Assembly: GCA_012932865.1 (NCBI GenBank) | Contig: SAXG01000010.1 | Coordinates: 744,001-808,000 of the forward strand | Source of the DNA: Amylostereum areolatum | Lineage: Eukaryota > Basidiomycota > Agaricomycetes > Russulales > Stereaceae | Direction: 5' to 3' | Length of the DNA stretch: 64,000 nucleotides | Part shown: in pieces, positions 1 through 9,134 of the stretch | Layout: each line of letters begins with the position of its first letter | Position numbering within the stretch: the stretch's first letter is position 1 | The notes under the pieces: generated by a model | Told to the model about the DNA's origin: nothing | The model's database searches: none | What the model saw: the letters and a program-made list of their open reading frames with translations, nothing else | Made by a program: the position numbers and the translations under genes

Positions 1-152
1 GTTCTTCTTGTGTTCTCCACGAAATAAAATCTTTATATCATGTTTGTATCTTCTATTTATACACACTCTGGAGCATGAATTCAGGAACATAAATTCAGTA
101 GGATGGGTGGTACAGAAACAGAAACAGAAACAGGCAGATGATGAGCGCGATG
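1..152. other. Flank upstream of the retrotransposon
   Basis: AT-richer sequence with no supportable gene. It ends in a short GAAACA-type tandem stretch around 116-131 and then the 5-bp target site AGCGC (153-157) that borders the LTR element. Confidence 0.6.
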
Positions 153-402
153 AGCGCTGTCACGGATCGCTCCATTTCTCTCTTCGTTTGCAGACCTCGT
201 ACACGCGACGTGTCACGGCACATGACTTTCCCTTGCATCACATGCTTCAACGACGTCATTGCCCGGACTTCCGAGCGGGGTTCCGCATCCTTATCTATGA
301 CATCACTGCTCCGGACCTTCGTCCTCCGCCCCATGACTCCTTTCCTATTGTTCCCCCCGCTCGCACCACTATCGCATCGCATCGCACCATCGTTCCCACT
401 TG

Positions 403-410
403 TATATAAG
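403..410 (+). promoter_or_regulatory. LTR TATA box
   Basis: TATATAAG lies about 33 nt upstream of the predicted RNA 5' end at 436. The same box occurs in the 3' LTR at 7080. Confidence 0.75.
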
Positions 411-435
411 GACAGTGTTTCTCTTCCCTTTTCCC

Positions 436-446
436 TAGACTGTCCA
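436..446 (+). promoter_or_regulatory. Candidate self-primer at the retrotransposon RNA 5' end
   Basis: TAGACTGTCCA is the exact reverse complement of 580-590, just inside the element. In Tf1/sushi elements the first 11 nt of the RNA fold back and prime minus-strand synthesis. Length, spacing from the TATA box and position of the partner all fit that mechanism. That the RNA starts at 436 is inferred. Confidence 0.75.
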
Positions 447-1785
447 TCTCGTCATACGGTACTGTAGCGCACGTTGCACTACCCTAGACCCCGGCACTCT
501 CGAATCTATTTTCTTCTCGCTCCTCCCATCGTCGCGACTTAGGCGGTTCATCGGTCTCATAAACTGCGTTTCTGACACCTGGACAGTCTACCCCTACGCC
601 TACCTCGCACCCCTCTCTCCATCTACCTCTGCCGTCTCTACGACGTTAAAAACTCCCACCACGGACCTCCCGAACGCACCGGTCTTCCTCCCGTTCAACG
701 GAAAGCCGATCACCCCCCGCGACGACGCACCACTCCCCTACCCTTGGTCCGACGCCGTCACCGTCAACTGCCTCGTCCCCGTACAGAACCTCTGCAAGAA
801 AGATCCCTGGACCGCGCACGGTCTCAACTTCCGCATCTTCGAGTGGAGGTGGCACAAGGATCACGGTACTGTCGTCCTCGCCCTATACGTCCGAATCACT
901 ACGTGCATCAACGTAGATCTCGAACGCCTTGAATTCACCCTCCACGCCCCCACCTACCACACATACCTCATCCAAGACGCCCCCAACCCGATCCTCCAAA
1001 CCAGTTTCACCTCCGTCTCCCAGTTTAACCGCCGGACCCCCGAATCCACCCCGCCACCAGTCCTCCGTCCCACCATCAAGGGTAAGACCCTTCGTCGCCG
1101 CCACCACGAACATAAGATCCGCCAGGCAGTAAAAGCCGGCTACCTCACCAAGAAACTCCTCGGCCGTCGCCCCATCGCGGCGGACTTCTTCTAGACCATC
1201 ATCACGTCCTCCACAGCCCCTCGTCCCCCCACCCCGAACCTTCCCCCAGGCGTCTTTCGAGACTACTGTCCCGAAGAATACTATATCCTCACCTCGCAGC
1301 AGACTAAGGAATCCGTACGTTGGCTACACGACGAACCAAACCGGCAACGTCGAGACTGGTACTTCGACGACCGCGACGAACAACCCTACGTCGAAGAATC
1401 GGATTTTGCCACCGCTGCGGACGTTCTACAGCGCTTCCTGAACCCCCCTCCGACCAACTCGCCCCCACCCCGTCGACGTACTGTAATCGAAGTCCCAGAA
1501 GGGATCAACCACAACGACACAACTGGGAAGTGGTACGCCTATAGACGGAACAAGAACGGAACCCCAGGACGATCAGTAGTTGAGTGGCAGCCCACTTCAT
1601 TCAGTCCCGTCCAAGATCACTGGTCGTGGCATCATAACCAGCAATTCCTCACCCCCGCCGACTTCCTTGTCGCAAAACAAGTCGAGGACGAAGTTGAAGA
1701 AGCAGAAGAACGCCGACGAGAAACCCTACGCCGCCTTGATCAAGAACTCGCCCAATCCCTCACCGTCCCCCTCCCCTTCGACAAG
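439..1785 (+). other. ATG-free leader, open in the gag frame
   Basis: No ATG occurs in any forward frame from 436 to 1785, although about 20 would be expected by chance. The gag frame is open from 439 to 2811 with a single TAG at 1192-1194, about 250 codons before it and about 197 between it and the gag ATG. The conceptual translation is not low complexity. It could be a non-AUG-initiated N-terminal extension or a former Gag region. The TAG sits in a good splice-acceptor context (CTTCTTCTAG) with a GGTAAG donor at 1081-1086, but removing that 113-nt segment would not keep the gag frame. Confidence 0.7.
580..590 (+). other. Primer-binding site (self-priming type)
   Basis: TGGACAGTCTA begins two bases after the 5' LTR ends at 577. 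It pairs over exactly 11 bases with 436-446, and pairing fails at the next base on each side. I saw no match to a usual tRNA 3' end, so self-priming is the best reading. Confidence 0.75.
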
Positions 1786-2811
1786 ATGTCCGATGCCGAA
1801 TCCAAACCTGCCGTCTCCAAGCGGGAGATCGGCCCCAAGCCAAAGCCATTCAAAGGCGATAGACGCGACACCCTCCGGTTCTCCCTCGAGCTCCGCATGT
1901 TCCTGCGCGTTAACAAAGATGTTTATGCCACAGATGACGCCAAGATGATGCTCCTCCTCAGCCTGATGGAGGACGACACGGCGAAAGCCTGGGCCACGCA
2001 TCGCCGCATGGAACTCTTCGCCGACGAAGACGAGAAGGAAGACGCCGACACCCTCGACCCCACGCCCCCAACACTCCACTATAGCTCCTACAAAGAGCTC
2101 TTCGAGAGGTTTGGCAAAGACTTCGTGCCCGTCGATCCGAAGATAGAGGCTCAGCGTAAGATCAACGAGCTCGCAATGACCACCCGGGACGTCACTGACT
2201 TTATCACCGAGTTTGAGATGCTGGCAACCATGTCAGCGTATGACGACGAGGCGCTAATCCACTTTTTCAAAAAGGGACTTCAGCGTGACCTCGGCAAGCA
2301 GGTGGCCCGGTCGTACCCGTTCCCCACCAAGCTCGCGGAGTGGAAGGAGCGCGCCCGCCGCATCAACCACCAGTGGCTCGAAGAGAACCCGGAGAGGAAG
2401 AGCAGTCAGTCCAAGGGGGCTGTCGCGCTCACCTCAAACGGTTCGACCAACGACTCCGCGTCACGCCGAGTTGGCGCCTTCACCAACACCTCGACCCGCC
2501 CTGCAAAGCTGACGGACGACGAGCGCGCGAAGATGATGCGCGAAGGCAAGTGCTTCATGTGTCGACAAGCCGGTCACGTCTCTCGCGACTGCCCCAACCG
2601 CGATTCGAGCGCGCGACGAGTGGGCGCAGTAGAGACTGGGTCCAAGGCCCCTCCCCTGCCGACGAACACGGCTCCGTCCACTGCGAAAGCAGCTCTCGAC
2701 CCGTCCAAAACCATCGCGGCAATCACCCGCCAGCTGAAGGATCTGGACGTGGAAGGTAAGGAACAGGCAGTGGCACTGTTGAAGGATATCCTGGAGTCGC
2801 AGGATTTTTGA
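1786..2811 (+). CDS. Gag polyprotein with zinc knuckle
   Basis: 341 residues from the first ATG in the element. Gag packages the element RNA into cytoplasmic virus-like particles. A CCHC zinc knuckle (C-X2-C-X4-H-X4-C, residues about 256-269) near the C-terminus marks the nucleocapsid part. The N-terminal two thirds is helical and charged, as in Ty3/Gypsy capsids. The start is the first AUG on the predicted RNA, but the frame is open far upstream (see the leader entry), so a longer form is possible. The stop TGA overlaps the pol frame, which is -1 relative to gag. Confidence 0.93.
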   Translation: MSDAESKPAVSKREIGPKPKPFKGDRRDTLRFSLELRMFLRVNKDVYATDDAKMMLLLSLMEDDTAKAWATHRRMELFADEDEKEDADTLDPTPPTLHYSSYKELFERFGKDFVPVDPKIEAQRKINELAMTTRDVTDFITEFEMLATMSAYDDEALIHFFKKGLQRDLGKQVARSYPFPTKLAEWKERARRINHQWLEENPERKSSQSKGAVALTSNGSTNDSASRRVGAFTNTSTRPAKLTDDERAKMMREGKCFMCRQAGHVSRDCPNRDSSARRVGAVETGSKAPPLPTNTAPSTAKAALDPSKTIAAITRQLKDLDVEGKEQAVALLKDILESQDF

Positions 2812-5800
2812 AACGCCCCCCAGTCGCGTCGTCTGGCGGAGGCAAAGGACTTGTATCATCGGCATCTTACAATCGCTTTTCTGTATTATCATCTATGACC
2901 TCATGTGAGCAATCGTATCCATCGTGTGTGCACCTCTCTACTGTCACGAAGAACAGGCAAACACCCTCGATAACGCTCAGAGTCAAGATGATTGGACGAG
3001 CGACAGGCCGACAAATCGACGCAGATGCACTGCTTGACAGCGGTGCAGAAGGAATCATCATCAATCGAAGCTTTGCTGAACGCAAGAAGCTGACCACGAG
3101 AAAACTAGAAAACCCGTTCCCCGTGCGTAACGTGGATGGCACCGAGAACATCATGGGCTGGGTACGTGACACGACGACCCAGCGAATCCGGATATACTCG
3201 CAAGACTCAAAGGCATACCATGAGGAAGAAGCTGAGTTCTTCATCACCGACATCGGTGATCACGATATGATCCTTGGAACAGACTGGCTCGATGAGCATA
3301 ACCCCACCATAGACTGGCAGCAAGATCGTGTTGACATGCTCCGCTGCCCTCCCTCCTGCACCCTCTCCGAACCGACCGTGACAAACCTTGCAACAAAGCC
3401 GCGAACATCATTGTCGACCCGATCACAGCGAAAGGTTCAAGCTGATGCGCCCCCTAAGGTACCTCTAATCCTGGACGACCCCTTCCCAGAACCAGTGTAT
3501 GTCTCCTGGGCCCCTATCCCTACGTATGTCATCCCCGCGCGCAGGGTCAAAGGTGTTCGTATCCGCACATCCCATCTCTCACCTCTACCTGCCCGCCTTT
3601 TCACTGAAGACGACGACGAACGACCCAGAGTCTTCCGAGACTGGGAGATCAATGGCCTGCGTCGTGCTGGGATTCTTCCTGAAGTTGACGGCCCTAACCC
3701 GGAGGCAGTACCAATCCGCGCGGGCTTCACCAAGGCGCAGGAGCTTGCAGAGCACTCAAAGGAAAATGCACGTCCGCAAACCTTTGAAGACTTGGTTCCC
3801 CCTCCATACCGCGACTTTGCACCCGTATTCGACAAGAAAACCTCTGAACGACTACCCGACCGACGACCATGGGATCATGCCATCGACATGAAGGACGGCT
3901 TCGAACCCAAGCCGTGCAAGATCTATCCGCTCTCCCCCTCCGAGCAGATCGAGCTCGATACCTTCCTCGACGACCACCTGAAGAAGGGCTACATTCGCCC
4001 ATCGAAGTCGCCGCAGGCAAGTCCGTTCTTTTTCGTCAAAAAGAAGGATGGGAAGCTGCGGCCTGTACAGGACTATCGAGAGCTAAACAAGGGTACCATC
4101 AAGAACGAGTATCCCTTGCCGCTGATCTCAGAAATTGTCGACCGCCTCAAAGGTGCAAAGATCTTCTCCAAGATGGACGTCCGCTGGGGGTACAACAACG
4201 TCCGCATCAAGGAAGGCGACGAGTGGAAGGCTGCGTTCAAGACGAATCGTGGCCTCTTTGAACCTACGGTCATGTTCTTCGGCCTTATGAACTCCCCCGC
4301 GACGTTCCAGGCAATGATGAACGAACTTTTCAAGGACCTTATCGACTCGGGCAAAGTCATCATCTACATGGACGACATCCTCGTATTCACTCGAACTATG
4401 GAGGAACATCGTACCATAGTGCGACAGGTTCTCCAACGCCTACAAGACAATGACCTGTTCCTTAAGCCAGAGAAATGTGTCTTCGAGCAGGACTCCGTTG
4501 AATACCTCGGACTCATTATCTCGCACGACAAGATCGCCATGGACCCCGTCAAGGTAGCTGGTATCCAGGACTGGCCGACACCCCGGACGGTCAAGGATGT
4601 ACAATCCTTCCTCGGATTTGGTAATTTCTACCGACGCTTCATCAAGGATTTCTCCAAGATCGCACGACCTCTGTTCGACCTGACAAAGAAGGACTGCACA
4701 TGGAATTGGTCGACGGAATGCCAGACGGCGTTTAACGCACTTAAAGCTGCGTTCACCTCCTCCCCTGTCTTAGTTATGCCTGATCCAAGGAAACCCTACC
4801 TCGTCGAAGTTGACACCTCGGACTTTGCTACTGGAGGTATACTCTCGCAGAAAGGTGACGACGGTCACTGGCATCCAGTGGTGTATCTGTCCAAGGCCCT
4901 GTCCGAACCGGAACGCAACTATGACATCTACGACAAGGAGCTACTCGCGATCATCCGTGCGCTCGAAGCCTGGCGCCACTACCTTGAAGGCGCCCCCGAC
5001 ACCGTCGAAATCTGGACAGACCACAAGAACCTGGAACACTTCAAGACGGCACAGAAGCTGAGCCGCCGACAGGCACGTTGGGCTCTATTCCTCACTCGAT
5101 TTGACTTCGCGCTCGTTCACAAACCAGGAGTATCCCATCGCCCAGACCCAATGTCCCGACGACCTGATCACAAGCAGGGCGTTGAGAATGACAACAAGGA
5201 GCGTATCTTGCTCGACCCCAAGTACTTCCAGATACGTGCAACAAGGCCAGGAGCAGTAACCTCCCTCGGCGATGTTGAACTCCGACGACGTATCCGCGAC
5301 TGCAAGACCAAGGACATCGAGGTCGTTCAAGCCCTGGACGCCATCTTACGAAACGGACCACGTACACTCGTCAAGAACCTTCAAGAGTGGAACTACGAAG
5401 AAGGCCTGGTCCTGTTTAGAGGAAAGGTATACGTCCCTGCGGATGACGAGTTGCGACGCGACATTGTCAAAATGTACCATGAATCGCCCCTGGCTGGACA
5501 CCCCGGTCGCTTCAAGACTTACGAGCTTGTGAGTCGTGAATATTGGTGGCCTGGCATGTCTGTCTTTGTCCGCGACTTTGTAGCAGGATGCGCAACCTGC
5601 CAGTCGACGAAGACACAGAGCAGCCGACCCCACGTCGACATGATCCCAAACGAAGTACCCGATCGACCATTTGGCGTCATCTCCACCGACTTCATCGTCG
5701 AACTCCCTGACTGCGAAGGCTATAACGCCGTCAATGTCGTGGTCGATCGCCTCACCAAGATGGTGGTTACCACCCCATGTACAACGAAGATCACCAGCGA

Positions 5801-6902
5801 TGGCACGGCCGACATTCTCTTCGATAAGGTATACCGACACTACGGCTTAGCAGACAAGATCATCTCGGATCGTGGACCCCAATTTGCTGGACAGGTGATG
5901 CGTACACTCAACGAGAAGCTCGGGATCAAGTCCGCCCTCAGCACAGCGTATCACCCACAGACAGACGGCCAAACCGAACGCGAGAACCAGAACCTCGAGC
6001 AGTTTCTGCGAGTATTCTGCAACTACCGTCAAGACGACTGGGTGAAGTGGTTGCCCTTCTTCGAGTTTTCTCACAACTCTCGCACCCATGCAGCTACTGG
6101 AAAGGCTCCCTTTGAAGTCCTCTACGGCTTCCTCCCCAGGATGTACCCGTCCGTAAACCCGTCCTCAAAGGTCCCTGCAGTTGAAGAACGCCTCCGTCAA
6201 CTTGAAGAAGTCCGACAAGAGATCAAAGCCAGCCTTGCCCTCGCATCTGATTTAATGAAGGACTACAATGGTGACACGATCAGCAAATCGACACTGTTCG
6301 CCGTTGGAGACAAGGTCTGGCTCGAAGGCAAAAACCTGAAGACGACAAGGCCGAAAGCTAAGCTTGCTGCCAAACGATTTGGACCCTTCGAGATCGTTGA
6401 CGTCATTAGCCCAGTGAATTACCGCCTGAAGCTGCCAAAGACGTGGAGAATCCACCCAGTCTTCCATGCTTCGCTGCTCACCGCATACAAGGAGACAACG
6501 GCACATGGTCCAAACTATGAACAACCGCCGCCTGACCTCGTTGATGACGAAGAAGAATATGACGTTGAAGACATCATCGACTCGAAGCCGACCCGCAACA
6601 AGAAAGGCATACAATACCTCGTCAAGTGGGTAGGCTATCCTGACTCCGAGAATACCTGGCTCCCTCGCTCCTCGCTCTCAAAGGTCACCGACATGATCGA
6701 CGCCTTCCACAAACGCCATCCAAACGCACCCCGCCCTGTGCGTTCCCTCGGCATCTCCTTTGACGATTTTCTCGCATCTACCCTTGCAGATGACATCGCG
6801 CTCCAGGCGAAAGCGCGTCTTAAAGGGGGGGTAATGTCACGGATCACTCCATTTCTCTCTTCGTTTGCAGACCTCGTACACGCGACGTGTCACGGCACAT
6901 GA
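2760..6902 (+). CDS. Pol polyprotein: protease, RT, RNase H, integrase, chromodomain
   Basis: The frame is open from 2760, after a TAA at 2757-2759, and overlaps gag by about 50 nt in the -1 frame. No ATG lies at the junction, so expression by -1 frameshifting near the T5 run at 2805-2809, or by termination and restart, is inferred. Numbering from 2808: protease DSGA near residue 77; reverse transcriptase YMDD near 520; RNase H Asp near 669; integrase HHCC zinc domain about 891-928; catalytic D961, D1021 and E1057, giving the D-35-E spacing; a GPF-type segment; and a chromodomain from about 1251. The stop lies inside the 3' LTR, so the last 23 or so residues are LTR-encoded. No frameshift interrupts it. 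The chromodomain is expected to target insertion to particular chromatin. Confidence 0.96.
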   Translation, partial: GTGSGTVEGYPGVAGFLKRPPVASSGGGKGLVSSASYNRFSVLSSMTSCEQSYPSCVHLSTVTKNRQTPSITLRVKMIGRATGRQIDADALLDSGAEGIIINRSFAERKKLTTRKLENPFPVRNVDGTENIMGWVRDTTTQRIRIYSQDSKAYHEEEAEFFITDIGDHDMILGTDWLDEHNPTIDWQQDRVDMLRCPPSCTLSEPTVTNLATKPRTSLSTRSQRKVQADAPPKVPLILDDPFPEPVYVSWAPIPTYVIPARRVKGVRIRTSHLSPLPARLFTEDDDERPRVFRDWEINGLRRAGILPEVDGPNPEAVPIRAGFTKAQELAEHSKENARPQTFEDLVPPPYRDFAPVFDKKTSERLPDRRPWDHAIDMKDGFEPKPCKIYPLSPSEQIELDTFLDDHLKKGYIRPSKSPQASPFFFVKKKDGKLRPVQDYRELNKGTIKNEYPLPLISEIVDRLKGAKIFSKMDVRWGYNNVRIKEGDEWKAAFKTNRGLFEPTVMFFGLMNSPATFQAMMNELFKDLIDSGKVIIYMDDILVFTRTMEEHRTIVRQVLQRLQDNDLFLKPEKCVFEQDSVEYLGLIISHDKIAMDPVKVAGIQDWPTPRTVKDVQSFLGFGNFYRRFIKDFSKIARPLFDLTKKDCTWNWSTECQTAFNALKAAFTSSPVLVMPDPRKPYLVEVDTSDFATGGILSQKGDDGHWHPVVYLSKALSEPERNYDIYDKELLAIIRALEAWRHYLEGAPDTVEIWTDHKNLEHFKTAQKLSRRQARWALFLTRFDFALVHKPGVSHRPDPMSRRPDHKQGVENDNKERILLDPKYFQIRATRPGAVTSLGDVELRRRIRDCKTKDIEVVQALDAILRNGPRTLVKNLQEWNYEEGLVLFRGKVYVPADDELRRDIVKMYHESPLAGHPGRFKTYELVSREYWWPGMSVFVRDFVAGCATCQSTKTQSSRPHVDMIPNEVPDRPFGVISTDFIVELPDCEGYNAVNVVVDRLTKMVVTTPCTTKITSDGTADILFDKVYRHYGLADKIISDRGPQFAGQVMRTLNEKLGIKSALSTAYHPQTDGQTERENQNLEQFLRVFCNYRQDDWVKWLPFFEFSHNSRTHAATGKAPFEVLYGFLPRMYPSVNPSSKVPAVEERLRQLEEVRQEIKASLALASDLMKDYNGDTISKSTLFAVGDKVWLEGKNLKTTRPKAKLAAKRFGPFEIVDVISPVNYRLKLPKTWRIHPVFHASLLTAYKETTAHGPNYEQPPPDLVDDEEEYDVEDIIDSKPTRNKKGIQYLVKWVGYPDSENTWLPRSSLSKVTDMIDAFHKRHPNAPRPVRSLGISFDDFLASTLADDIALQAKARLKGGVMSRITPFLSSFADLVHATCHGT
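6822..6831 (+). other. Polypurine tract
   Basis: AAAGGGGGGG ends three bases before the 3' LTR at 6835. Such tracts prime plus-strand DNA synthesis. It also encodes part of the pol C-terminus. Confidence 0.85.
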
Positions 6903-7254
6903 CTTTCCCTTGCATCACATGCTTCAACGACGTCATTGCCCGGACTTCCGAGCGGGGTTCCGCATCCTTATCTATGACATCACTGCTCCGGACCTTCGTC
7001 CTCCGCCCCATGACTCCTTTCCTATTGTTCCCCCCGCTCGCACCACTATCGCATCGCATCGCACCATCGTTCCCACTTGTATATAAGGACAGTGTTTCTC
7101 TTCCCTTTTCCCTAGACTGTCCATCTCGTCATACGGTACTGTAGCGCACGTTGCACTACCCTAGACCCCGGCACTCTCGAATCTATTTTCTTCTCGCTCC
7201 TCCCATCGTCGCGACTTAGGCGGTTCATCGGTCTCATAAACTGCGTTTCTGACA
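6835..7254 (+). repeat. 3' LTR
   Basis: 420 bp, one mismatch to the 5' LTR. It holds the pol stop codon at 6900-6902 and is followed by the AGCGC duplication. Confidence 0.97.
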
Positions 7255-7259
7255 AGCGC

Positions 7260-7555
7260 ACTGTGCAACTCAAGCTGGTTCAAGGGTTAGATATGTCAGT
7301 TCACATCAACTTTGGCCTTTGCGATCTGGAGGATAGAACACTGCTCTCTGGAGCCAGATGCCATGCAATTTTTCGTGCTCTCAAACGGACCGCGGCGGCG
7401 TGCTAGGTATGTATGTAAGTATCTGCAAGGCAGCACGGAGCACGAAGCTGATCAGCTCGAAATCACATTACGTCATCGACTTCGGCGCGTCGGCATCGCG
7501 AGTTCACATCCCGGCATTTTGCGGGATCCTGGGGGGGTTCATGCCGGGATTTTTA
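7260..7555. other. Spacer between two transposons
   Basis: About 300 bp between the retrotransposon and the inverted-repeat element. I see no gene or repeat in it. Confidence 0.6.
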
Positions 7556-8451
7556 CTCCGCATGTAGACTCCTTCCCGCCGCTTCTTCGAGCACCGCCGG
7601 TCCCCCCGGCCCCCCACCTAACACCACCTCTAGTGCTTGAAGAGCGACTGGCACTTTTGGTCGTGACTAAGCTGGGCCCTTCGGCCCCTTCCCGTCACCT
7701 CGCCGAATTCGGTCGACCCCCCGGCCAGCGCCGTTTGCCCAATGCCCATGCATGTGTACTGTACATATCCAGACATATCCCTTGTCGAACTTGAGCTTGA
7801 TTCACGGAAGATTCAGTAAGTCAGAAAATAGGTGTCGGGCGATCAGATGCCTCAGGTTGATCATGATGAAATAATAACATGGAACACTGTGCCAGACTCG
7901 GAACGGCGACAGACCGACAGCCTGTGGCGGAAAGAGTTTGCATGAGGGGACCATTGAGTCAACCTGAGTTATGGTTTCAAAGCACGGAAAAGGGGAATGG
8001 CTCGCTATCTGACGGAGTTGAAAGCACCGGTCAACACATCCGTGTGCTTCACAACATGCAGAGGGCTCTCAAGCTGATTTCACCGCACCGGTCACCGGTC
8101 GCCCCTCAGTGCACTCAAGAAGCAGAGTGTGCATTGGCGAACTCCGAGCCATTTCCGGGCTTTCAGATTTCATTTGACTCAAACTTGCTTTAGAAGGATT
8201 GACATGCCTCTTGTGAACAAGAATTATAGAGGAGCAGAGAGGCCAAACTAGATCTCGCGCGTGCATGGGCAAACGGCGCTGGCCGGGGGGTCGACCAAAT
8301 TCGGCGAGGTGACGGGAAGGGGCCGAAGGGCCCAGCTTAGTCACGACCAAAAGTGCCAGTCGCTCTTCGAGCACTAGAGGTGGTGTTAGGTGGGGGGCCG
8401 GGGGGACCGGCGGTGCTCGAAGAAGCGGCGGGAAGGAGTCTGCTCCGCATG
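7556..8451. mobile_element. Non-autonomous DNA transposon with long inverted ends (Mutator-like)
   Basis: Two 176-bp arms, 7565-7740 and 8267-8442, are inverted copies with three mismatches, all T/C differences. They enclose a 526-bp core with no transposase. A perfect 9-bp direct repeat CTCCGCATG flanks the element at 7556-7564 and 8443-8451. Long terminal inverted repeats plus a 9-bp duplication are the signature of Mutator-like elements. Lacking a transposase, it must have been mobilised in trans. The superfamily is inferred from the duplication length and arm length only. Confidence 0.85.
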
Positions 8452-9134
8452 CCCCTTGGAAAAACCCAAGGCGCTCTATCATTATGCAAATAGCTGTAAC
8501 TTTCCGAGTCGCTCACACCCAAACTTTAGGGAGGAGAGAGCCACAGGCATGGGTCCGCCGACTCCAGGCTCCAGCGCCGGAGTTCACAAAAGTTGTCTCA
8601 GTCATCGGTACGTTCTTACGTCCGGTGGCGGAATCGACGACATTACTTATACTCAACCATGGGGTCTTCAAATTTCAGCCCGAAACGGAGAGGAAGACGA
8701 GGCTGGACACATTGACAAAGTTGCGGGATGTACTAATATCCTCTCAACAGTGTGCAACTCCTCGCAGTGCTTGTTGGCCAACTTCAACGGCGTTCTAAGT
8801 ACTTGACGATCACGGCAGTGCCTCGTCAGTGCCCTCCTCGTGTGTCACTGACAGAGCTCATGCAGGTCCTCGCGTCAGTTCCGTGAAAACCAAATTCCAG
8901 GCAACTCAAGTAAGTACGCTCAATCCCCGGCTTTCTGGACCTCCAATTGTAACATTGCGCAGCGTCGACTTTTCTGACCGTCTCGGCGTCGCATGCTCGC
9001 ACGGTTGCATTATTAACCTAGAAGATCCCCCGACCGCGAATCATATTATTTCCGTTTCACATGACGGCCCCACGCCGTGCATTTAAGAAGAGCGCGACGC
9101 GAAGCCGTTGCCTTCGTTCCCAAGCATCCCCAAT
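8452..9134. other. Intergenic, upstream of the first PEBP gene
   Basis: No supportable gene. It should contain the promoter of the gene starting at 9135. A weak TATA-like TTTAAG lies near 9081-9087. Confidence 0.5.

Larger units (their letters stand above)
158..577 (+). repeat. 5' LTR
   Basis: 420 bp, beginning TGTCACGGATCG and ending TTTCTGACA. It contains a TATA-like box at 403-410. Transcription would be expected to start about 30 nt downstream, close to 436, which is where an 11-nt sequence complementary to the primer-binding site begins. It matches the 3' LTR at 419 of 420 positions by my reading. Confidence 0.97.
153..7259 (+). mobile_element. Complete Ty3/Gypsy LTR retrotransposon (chromovirus)
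   Basis: The element runs from 158 to 7254 between two 420-bp LTRs that start TG and end CA. It is bracketed by a perfect 5-bp target duplication AGCGC at 153-157 and 7255-7259. It carries gag (1786-2811) and pol (frame open from 2760, stop at 6902) in the order protease, reverse transcriptase, RNase H, integrase, chromodomain, which defines a chromovirus. A primer-binding site lies just inside the 5' LTR and a polypurine tract just before the 3' LTR. The LTRs differ at one position (G169 versus A6846), so insertion is very recent. All catalytic motifs are intact, so the copy may be active or recently active. Confidence 0.97.

Noticed and set aside
578..595. A tRNA primer-binding site after the 5' LTR
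   Set aside because: The sequence does not resemble the usual initiator-Met or other common tRNA 3' ends, while an exact 11-nt match to the LTR itself explains it.
744..1544. Short forward frames in the leader starting at TTG codons
   Set aside because: None begins with ATG and they are in other frames than the long open gag frame. They are shadows of it.
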